This document shows positions 7,618-14,200 of a stretch of DNA of 27,252 nucleotides, in pieces. Source of the DNA: SURF-32 sp964648365 (lineage in GTDB: Bacteria > Planctomycetota > Phycisphaerae > UBA1845). The translations under genes were made by a program, and so were the position numbers. The notes below the pieces were generated by a model that worked only from the letters and a program-made list of their open reading frames with translations, did not search any database and was not told the origin of the DNA. The stretch spans positions 1-27,252 of the forward strand of contig CAZYLK010000074.1 in the NCBI GenBank assembly GCA_964648365.1. The letters run 5' to 3'. Every line of letters starts with the position of its first letter. Within the stretch, counting starts at the first letter, position 1.

Positions 7618-8586
7618 ATGTTCCAACGACTCTGGTCCATCGCAAAAGTCTCCTTCCTCGAAACCGTCCGGCAGCCCATTTACGGCGTTCTCCTCATTAC
7701 CACGGCGATCCTGCTGATGATGAACGTCTCGCTGGCCGCCTTTACACTCGAAGACGACGACAAACTGCTGCTCGATCTGGGCTTGTCTACGATGCTGCTG
7801 TCCGGTTTGTTCTTGGCAAGTTTTAGCGCGGCCGGGGTGCTCAGTCGAGAGATCGAGAACCGCACCGCGGTGACGGTGGTTTCCAAGCCCGTCAGCCGGC
7901 CGCTCTTTATGCTGGGCAAGTTCGTCGGGCTGTCGGGCGCGATCATGCTGGCCCAGTACCTGTCGCTGCTGATGTTCATCCTCTGCCAGCGCCACGGCGT
8001 CCTGCAGAACACCCGCGACCCGTGGGACATGCCGGTCATCGTCTTCGGGTTCGGCAGCGTCATCGGCGGCCTGCTCGTCGCCGCGTTCGCTAACTACTTT
8101 TATGGAAAAGACTTCCCGCTGATGGCGCTGACGGTCGTGACGCCGCTGCTGACCGTTTCGGTGATCGTGATCGGGTTCCTCAGCGAGACGTGGGAGGTCA
8201 TCCACTTCGGCGAGAACTACGTGGGCGGCCAGGTGATCATCGCGGCGTTCTTCGTGCTGCTGATCAATCTCATTCTGGCGGCGGTGGCTACGGCCGCGTC
8301 CACGCGGTGCGGCCAGCTCATGACGCTGATGATCTGCCTGCTGTTCCTGGGCCTGGCGATCGTGTCGGATTACACTTTCGGACAGAAGGAGGGCCTGTCG
8401 GCGGCGCTCTACCACGTGGTGCCGAATGCCGGGCCGCTCTGGATCGTGGACGGCCTGACGGGCATCTCGCAGGAGGGGTACGTCCCGGCGAGCTACGTCG
8501 GCTGGGCGACGCTCTACGCGATTCTGATCACGGTCGGCGTGTTGGCGATCGGCGTTGCGCTGTTCCAGCGGCGCGAGGTGGGGTGA
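7618..8586 (+). CDS. ABC-2 type transporter permease (short paralogue)
   Basis: A 322-residue membrane protein starting MFQRLWSIAKVSFLETVRQPIYG, with about six hydrophobic segments (near 25-42, 57-75, 100-120, 138-190, 205-245 and 290-312). The motif SREIENRTAVTVVSKPVSR followed by LGKFVG, and the terminal FQRREVG, identify an ABC-2/NosY-like permease and pair it with the longer permease at the left edge. It lacks that protein's soluble insert. No ATPase gene adjoins it on the plus strand, so it may use the ATPase at 1678-2901 from the divergent unit, or a distant one. The TGA is followed after one base by the ATG of the next gene, so the two are probably cotranscribed. The substrate cannot be told from the sequence. 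Confidence 0.9.
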   Translation: MFQRLWSIAKVSFLETVRQPIYGVLLITTAILLMMNVSLAAFTLEDDDKLLLDLGLSTMLLSGLFLASFSAAGVLSREIENRTAVTVVSKPVSRPLFMLGKFVGLSGAIMLAQYLSLLMFILCQRHGVLQNTRDPWDMPVIVFGFGSVIGGLLVAAFANYFYGKDFPLMALTVVTPLLTVSVIVIGFLSETWEVIHFGENYVGGQVIIAAFFVLLINLILAAVATAASTRCGQLMTLMICLLFLGLAIVSDYTFGQKEGLSAALYHVVPNAGPLWIVDGLTGISQEGYVPASYVGWATLYAILITVGVLAIGVALFQRREVG

Positions 8587-8587
8587 C

Positions 8588-9166
8588 ATGTTCACGCGAT
8601 CCGATCGACTCGACGCAGACCGGTCCATGGTGCTCGTGATCGACGTGCAGGAGAAGCTCATGCCGTCGATCGCGGAGGCGGCGCGGGTGACGCGATCAAC
8701 CGTCAAGCTGTTGCGGGCCGCGCCGGTGTTCGGCTTGCCGGTGCTGGTCACGGAGCAGTACACGAAGGGTCTGGGTGCGACGATTGGCCCGGTGAGCGAG
8801 GCGATTGCGGCCATCGACGCGCGCGTGATCGAGAAACCGACCTTCAGCGCCTGTGGGTACGACCCGCTTCGCGACGCCCTGGGCGAGATCGACCGGCAGC
8901 AGGTGCTGGTGGCCGGCATCGAAGCGCACATCTGCGTGCAGCAGACCGTTCTGGATCTGGCGGCGATGGACTACGACGTGTTCGTCTGCGCTGACGCCGT
9001 CGGCTCGCGCAGCCCGCTCGACTGGCAACTCGCGCTCGACCGTATGCGCCAGGCCGGCGCGTTCGTTACGTCGGTGGAAAGCGCGATGTTCGAACTGTGC
9101 GAGCGCTGCGACGGCCCGCGCTTCAAGCAAATGCTGGACGTGGTGAAGGCGTTCCCGGCAACGTGA
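8588..9166 (+). CDS. Isochorismatase-family cysteine hydrolase
   Basis: A 192-residue protein of the isochorismatase fold. The catalytic triad expected of cysteine hydrolases in this family is visible: Asp19 in VLVIDVQEKL, Lys83 in IEKPTFSACG and Cys116 in IEAHICVQQT. The cis-peptide region VAGIEAHICVQQTVLDL is also typical. Length is normal for stand-alone members such as YcaC-like hydrolases, whose substrates are often unknown amides or metabolites. ATG 8588 was chosen because it lies one base after the permease stop and gives a normal N-terminus; an ATG at 8555 in the same frame lies inside the permease gene. The coupling suggests cotranscription, but nothing in the sequence links the hydrolase to transport chemically. 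Confidence 0.92.
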   Translation: MFTRSDRLDADRSMVLVIDVQEKLMPSIAEAARVTRSTVKLLRAAPVFGLPVLVTEQYTKGLGATIGPVSEAIAAIDARVIEKPTFSACGYDPLRDALGEIDRQQVLVAGIEAHICVQQTVLDLAAMDYDVFVCADAVGSRSPLDWQLALDRMRQAGAFVTSVESAMFELCERCDGPRFKQMLDVVKAFPAT

Positions 9167-9170
9167 ACCC

Positions 9171-9184
9171 CCGCATGAATGCGG
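9171..9184. repeat. Family B palindrome, copy 1
   Basis: A perfect inverted repeat CCGCAT-GA-ATGCGG lies 5 bp after the isochorismatase stop and next to the family A array. It resembles the palindrome at 17098-17115 in its core (GCAT, two bases, ATGC), though the outer bases differ. It could act as a weak terminator or a repeat end, but there is no T tract. Confidence 0.5.
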
Positions 9185-9194
9185 AGGCTCCGAG

Positions 9195-9342
9195 TGTGGC
9201 ACCGGTTTGCAACCGGTGTTCCGGATGTGGCACCGGTTTGTAACCGGTGTTCCGGATGTGGCACCGGTTTGCAACCGGTGTTCCGGATGTGGCACCGGTT
9301 TGCAACCGGTGTTCCGGATGTGGCACCGGTTTGCAACCGGTG
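9195..9342. repeat. Five tandem 31-bp palindromic units (family A)
   Basis: Five copies of the perfect inverted repeat CACCGGTT-TGC-AACCGGTG start at 9200, 9231, 9262, 9293 and 9324, exactly 31 bp apart. They are joined by the same 12-bp linker (TTCCGGATGTGG). The only differences are a TGT loop in copy two and the outer edges. Each unit can form an 8-bp stem with a 3-base loop on either strand. One further perfect copy (17041-17059, loop TTC) and one decayed copy (17131-17147) occur 8 kb away, so this is a dispersed family and not a local duplication only. There are no unique spacers, so it is not a CRISPR array. Confidence 0.93.
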
Positions 9343-9368
9343 TGCATGTGTCCAGTGAACTGAAGGCA

Positions 9369-9394
9369 GCCCCGGATTCGTGCCGGCGCCGGGG
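9369..9394. repeat. Family B-like hairpin, diverged copy
   Basis: CCCCGG (9370-9375) pairs with CCGGGG (9389-9394) across a 13-base loop. The left half, GCCCCGGATTCGTGC, is close to the left half of the copy at 17096-17112 (GCCCCGGCATTCATGC) and to 21139-21154 (GCCCCGGTATTCGTGC). This suggests one dispersed family in several states of decay. Confidence 0.5.
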
Positions 9395-9497
9395 ACGCCG
9401 CCGGTAGCACTGCCCGTCCACACGGAATATCATGCCCTTCGTTCTCGTAATCACCGCGCCCGGGCGCGCCCGTAACTGACTCGACCGCAGGAACGCC

Positions 9498-10466
9498 ATG
9501 AACGTCCGAAACTTCATCGACCACCACTACCGCCACTTCAACGCCGCCGCCCTGAAGGACGCGGCCCAGGGATACGAAAAGCACCTTGCCGACGGCGGCA
9601 AAATGATGGTCACGCTGGCCGGAGCGATGAGCACCGCCGAACTGGGCCTCTCACTGGCGGAGATGATCCGGCAGGACAAGGTGCACGCCATCTGCTGCAC
9701 CGGGGCCAACCTGGAGGAAGACCTCTTCAACCTGGTCGCCCACGACCTGTACGAGCGCATCCCCAACTATCGCGACCTGACGCCGCAGGACGAGCACGAC
9801 TTGCACGAGCGCGGCCTGGCCCGTGTCACCGATACGTGCATCCCGGAAGAAGACGCCATGCGGCGGATCAAGCGGGTGCTGCGTGAGCGCTGGATCGCTG
9901 CGAGCAAGGCGGGTCGAGCGGCCTTTCCGCACGAATACATGTACGAAGCGCTGCTGGCGGGCGACTACGTCGAGCACTACCAGATCGACCCGAAAGACAG
10001 TTGGATGATCGCGGCGGCGCAGAAGAATCTGCCGATGTTCGTGCCCGGCTGGGAAGACTCGACGATGGGCAACGGCTTTGCGGCCTATATCGTCGAGGGC
10101 GTGCTGCCGGACACGCGCTGCATCAAGCAGGGGCAGGAGTGCATGGTCGAGCTGATCCGCTGGTACGAAGAGACGTCGGCGAAGTCGTCGATCGGCTTCT
10201 TGCAGATCGGCGGCGGCATCGCGGGGGACTTTCCGATCTGCGTGGTGCCGCTGATGCAGCACGACCTGCTCAAGACCGACACACCCTATTGGGGCTACTT
10301 CTGCCAGATCAGTGACAGCACGACCAGCTACGGCTCCTACTCCGGCGCGGTGCCCAACGAGAAGATCACCTGGAGCAAGCTGGACATCCACACCCCCAAG
10401 TTTGTGATCGAGTCCGATGCAACGATCGTCGCGCCGCTGATCTTTGCGTATCTGCTCGGTTGGTAG
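9498..10466 (+). CDS. Deoxyhypusine synthase family protein (possible homospermidine synthase)
   Basis: A 322-residue cytosolic enzyme of the deoxyhypusine synthase fold, which binds NAD and spermidine. Family hallmarks seen are VTLAGAMSTAELG (38-50), CTGANLEEDL (67-76), FLQIGGGIAGDF (234-245), SDSTTSYGSYSGAVP (272-286) and TWSKLD with Lys294. Lys294 aligns by motif with the active-site Lys of eukaryotic enzymes (VSWGKI), which forms the imine with the butylamine moiety. Bacteria lack the eIF5A substrate; characterised bacterial relatives make sym-homospermidine or related polyamines, so polyamine synthesis is the likelier role. ATG 9498 has GCAGGA seven bases upstream. The gene is monocistronic as far as seen and convergent with the minus-strand block ending at 10563. 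A protein substrate cannot be excluded. Confidence 0.9.
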   Translation: MNVRNFIDHHYRHFNAAALKDAAQGYEKHLADGGKMMVTLAGAMSTAELGLSLAEMIRQDKVHAICCTGANLEEDLFNLVAHDLYERIPNYRDLTPQDEHDLHERGLARVTDTCIPEEDAMRRIKRVLRERWIAASKAGRAAFPHEYMYEALLAGDYVEHYQIDPKDSWMIAAAQKNLPMFVPGWEDSTMGNGFAAYIVEGVLPDTRCIKQGQECMVELIRWYEETSAKSSIGFLQIGGGIAGDFPICVVPLMQHDLLKTDTPYWGYFCQISDSTTSYGSYSGAVPNEKITWSKLDIHTPKFVIESDATIVAPLIFAYLLGW

Positions 10467-10562
10467 CTGGCGACGCGCCGCCTGCGCGCGTCAACTGAAC
10501 CACACTCGCAGGTCGCGGCGCCGGCGCCTCTGCCGTTCGGCGTCGTCGGGAGCTCGGGCGGG

Positions 10563-11183
10563 TCAGTGCTCGGCCGGCCGGCGTAGGGTGAACCCGCACT
10601 CCGGGCAGCCCCCGCTGAGGTTGCCGGTCAGGTCGTAGCCACACTTCTGGCACCGGCCGCGACGGCGACGACGCCAGCGCCGAACAGGGCCGCGAATGAA
10701 CGCCACCAAATGCGGCAGGGATGACAAGAGGGCGGGCCACCACGGCGACAGTCGCAATACGGTGAGCGAGACGGACGCTCCGCCGGCCGGCTGGCCGTAC
10801 TCGAAGGAGCCGGCGGCGCCATTGAATTCGTGCTTGAGCACGTTCGGAATCGTCGCGAGCCAGAGCGCGAGTCCATAGCGATCAAACCGCAATCCCTGCG
10901 TGATGGGCCAGTCCTGCGGGCGGGTGAACGAGCCGCCGGTGAACGTCTGGGCGCTGTGCCCGGTAAGAAAATTGTACGTCACGCCGCCGCGCGAGATGCC
11001 GGTGCGGGAGGCGCTCGGGGTTGCAAAGGCGAGCACCCATCCGTCAGGCGCCGCGCAAACGCTGACATAGCCGGCGCCCCACAGGTCCAGCCGGGCCGAG
11101 CGCGGCGCCATCCCTCCCACGAGCAGGCGCCCCCAACAGGCAATCGCCAGCAAAACGCATACGATGAACATGAGACGGCGCAT
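10563..11183 (-). CDS. Small membrane protein with C-terminal CGYDLTGN zinc ribbon
   Basis: A 206-residue protein. It has a hydrophobic N-terminal segment (MRRLMFIVCVLLAIACWGRLL), a middle part of about 120 residues with no recognised domain, a second hydrophobic segment (about 148-165, WWPALLSSLPHLVAFI), an Arg-rich stretch and a four-cysteine zinc ribbon CQKCGYDLTGN...CPECG at the end. The ribbon is shared with the protein at 17348-17689 and is common as a terminal tag on planctomycete membrane proteins of unknown function. ATG 11183 begins the hydrophobic segment directly; the frame is open upstream to 11690, but that part is antisense to the kinase gene end and is not protein-like. It is 83 bp downstream of the kinase gene on the same strand, so it may be cotranscribed. 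The function is unknown. Confidence 0.75.
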   Translation of the reverse strand: MRRLMFIVCVLLAIACWGRLLVGGMAPRSARLDLWGAGYVSVCAAPDGWVLAFATPSASRTGISRGGVTYNFLTGHSAQTFTGGSFTRPQDWPITQGLRFDRYGLALWLATIPNVLKHEFNGAAGSFEYGQPAGGASVSLTVLRLSPWWPALLSSLPHLVAFIRGPVRRWRRRRRGRCQKCGYDLTGNLSGGCPECGFTLRRPAEH

Positions 11184-11266
11184 GAAGCAGCCTGCCTGCG
11201 TGAAATCACCCGGCTCGCGCCGTCGCAGCGCAGGGCCGCGCCAACGGGGCACGATGGGGCGCCAAG

Positions 11267-14200
11267 CTATTGTCCGCCGCCGATCAGGACGTATTCCGAT
11301 CCGATGGCGACGGCATCGAACGGTCTCGCGGGCACAGCTCCGGTTGCCGCCTGGCCCGACTCCCGCAGGCGCCGGACGGCGGCATCGACATCCGCGACTT
11401 TCCCCGCCAGCGACGCACGAAGTTCGTCCCAGGTCATCGCCTGCACGTCCAACCGCGCTCCGCTCAGCGCGGCGGCGGGCGTAGCCTTCGATGTCAGAAG
11501 ACGGCGATAGAAGCGCTCGAGCAGCAGCGGCGACGCAACCGGATCCAGCGGCCGGACGTTGAGCAGGACGTTCCGGGCGCCGGCCCTCAGAAGCGCCTCC
11601 GCAAGCGACAGATGGCCCGAGGTCAGGTTGCCCGCGGCGGGAATCCGAGCGTCGCCACCCGCGGGCGGCGCTTTCACAACCGATCGACAATCGGCGAGTA
11701 CGACGACCGTTGCGGACACGTCGAGACGACCGGCAAGATCAACCGGCGAGCAGGCGCCGTCGTGCGGCCGGCCGTGCGTTGTCGCGCCTGCGGGGTTCTG
11801 GCCGGGTGAGAGGAGCAGCGCTGAGTGCATCCCGGACGCGGGCGCCACGATCACGGGCGCAGCCACGTGAATCACGCCGTACTTGCGCAGGCCACCCAAC
11901 TCGCTCCATTCGCAGAGCGTGTTCCAGTTCGCGTGCGCACCGTGCATCGCGGTGACCTGAGCTTCGGGCACACCCTTCAGCGCCGCACCGAGCCATGCAT
12001 CGCCGTATGCCGCCGGACCGGCTGCGGCGGCGGGAGCGGCCACCAGGCGGTCGAGCAGGTCGCTCATGCGACAGTTCGCCACCACGCGGCCGGCGTCGAG
12101 CGCCGACGGCCGAACGCCCCACATGCCCGGCTGGATCGAGAGCGGAAGGGTCTGCCCTCGCCGCCATACTTCGACCGAAATCGGCGCATCGGGCGCATCC
12201 GCAAGCACGTCGGCCGCGATGCTGACCATCGTGCGCCATCGCTCGACGCTCGGCACCGGCTTGCCATCGAAGGTCAAGACAACATCGCCGGTGCGCAGCC
12301 CGTTACGGGCTGCATTCGAACCGGACCGCACCGTGGCGACGTAAACGCCGCTGGCCGGCGGCGCCGGCAGTTCCATCTGCGCCGGCGCGGGCTTCAGCGT
12401 CGGGGCACTGACGTCGAGGATGCTGCCCGCGGCCGGGGGATCGGCGGCGCCGCCGTTGCCTCCGCGCAGCCAGGCCAACATCGAACCCGACGTTACGACG
12501 CTTGCGGGTACGTCAAAAGGGTCGCCGGGCGCGGATCGCCGGGCGAGCGGCGTGGCCGCGATGAGCACGTGATCGAGGTCACCAGCCTTGTCGAGCGCTT
12601 CCGAAAGGAAGGTTCGCAGCGCGTCGCCGTCGTTGCCCGCCGCGGCTTGCTCCGCCGGCAACGATGACCAGTCCGGTCCGCTCGCCTTCGTGAGGACGCC
12701 CAACCACGTCGACTCGCCGGAACGCGCCAGAACGACGAGCGCCTCTTTGTCTTTCAGGGCGGCCCGAACGCGGTCGATGTCCCACACTTCGCCGCCGGGC
12801 GGGCCGTACTTTTGCTGGAGTTGCTGGAGGTACTGCTCGGAGGAAGCCAGCGCCGCGCCCAGTCCGCGACGCCACTCTTCCAACGCCTGGCCGTCGTCGG
12901 CGGTTCCGTCGCCGGCCGGGGGGGTTTTCCACTTGCTGAGTTGATCGAGCCGGTTCTCGAGTTCCCGGCGTTCGTCGGCGCTGTACGGACGCAGATGGCG
13001 GCGGGTTGCTGCATCCAGCCCCCCCCGAGCGAGCGCTTCCTCGGCGGCCCGCCACGCGTCAGCGCCGCGGCCAGCCTGGGCCAGCGCGCCGACCGTGACC
13101 CACGCCTCTTCCCCCGAGGACGACCAGGGCGGCTCGATCGGCGTCGGCAGCGCCCGCTCCGCAGCCCAACGCTCCGGAATCAGGCTGCGTGGCCGTTCGT
13201 CCCACGCCGTCAACGCATCGGCCGAACCGTCGTCGACCGCGGCGGCGATCTGAAGCTGAAGCTGCGACAGGGCAACGCTATACGGATGGGCCGGTCCGAA
13301 CCGCTCCACACAGACCCGGCCCGCTTCCACCGAGACTTCGGAGGCGCGCTCCATGAGGCCGGCCCGAAGCAGAGCGCCCGCCACGCGGCGAGCGGCGTCG
13401 AGCGTGATGGGATGCGCATCGCCGAGCCGTTCCCGCGCGGCATCGGCAACCTTCTGACGCCACGTCACGGCTTCTTCGAGCGCGCCGCGAGCTTCGAGCA
13501 CGACGGCAAGGTTCGATGCCACCACACGCCAGTCGTGATCGTCACCGGTGTCGGTCCGCGCGGCTGCCAGCGCTGCTTCCACTTCCCGCAGCGCCGCTTC
13601 GGCCTGATCCGCCTGACCGCTCTGGAACAGTGCGACCGCCTTTTCGTTCTTGATCCACGGCTCGCGCGTACGGGCCAGCGCCTCGTCGATCAAGGGCGCC
13701 GCCGGTGCGACGTCCCCCATGCGCATCAGCAGGCCGGCCAGGAACGCGGAGACCTCCGCCGTCATACTGTGATCGTGACCGAGCGACTCGACGAACGCAG
13801 GCAGCGCCGCCCGCGCGGCCGCCGCGGCCTCCTGGTAGCGGCCTTGCGCGAAGAGCGCCTTGGCCAGGCCGTATTGCGTGGCCGCGGCGTCGTCGCTGAG
13901 TTCCCCGCGCATGCGCGTGTACCCTTCAACCGCGCGCCGGGCGGCGCGTTCGGCGTCTCCGCGGCGATTCACGGACAGGTACCACGGCGCGATGTTGTTG
14001 TACTCGCCGTAGGTGCGCGGATGGTCCGGACCAAACTCGCGCAGGCAGAGATCAAGGTTGGCCTCGGCCAGCTCGACCGCGCGTTCCCGCCGGCCGAGCA
14101 GGTATTGCGTCGTCGCGTAGAGTGCGTTGAGGCCTAGCAAAGTCTCGTCGTGGGGGCGCTGCAAAGTCTGCCGCCACGACAACGCCGTCTGGGCGATCGT

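Larger units (their letters stand above)
9167..9497. repeat. Repeat-rich intergenic region with tandem palindromes
   Basis: No credible gene lies in these 331 bp. In order it holds a short perfect palindrome CCGCAT-GA-ATGCGG (9171-9184), a five-unit tandem array (9195-9342), a hairpin CCCCGG...CCGGGG (9370-9394) and the upstream region of the next gene. The open frames across it encode only the repeat in six frames and are not genes. The last 30 bases include GCAGGA, the ribosome site of the gene at 9498. Confidence 0.85.

Noticed and set aside
9195..9342. CRISPR array
   Set aside because: The units are identical including the linker, so there are no unique spacers, and no cas genes are present.
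8971..9584. Open frames through the 31-bp array encoding repeated GCKPVPH / TGFQPV-like peptides
   Set aside because: The repeat is open in several frames on both strands, with peptide repeats dictated by the palindrome, and they overlap the real genes on each side.
10517..10528. Perfect palindrome GGCGCCGGCGCC between convergent genes as a bidirectional terminator
   Set aside because: It has no loop and no T tract, and such sequence is expected by chance in GC-rich DNA.
10563..11690. Longer version of the zinc-ribbon protein starting at 11690
   Set aside because: The extra 169 residues come from DNA that encodes the C-terminus of the kinase in another frame of the same strand and are Arg/Gly-rich; the hydrophobic start at 11183 is a natural N-terminus.
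12812..14137. Plus-strand frame of over 400 codons inside the kinase gene
   Set aside because: It is antisense to the TPR and linker region of the giant kinase, whose protein shows clear domains; the antisense peptide is Arg-rich with no domain.
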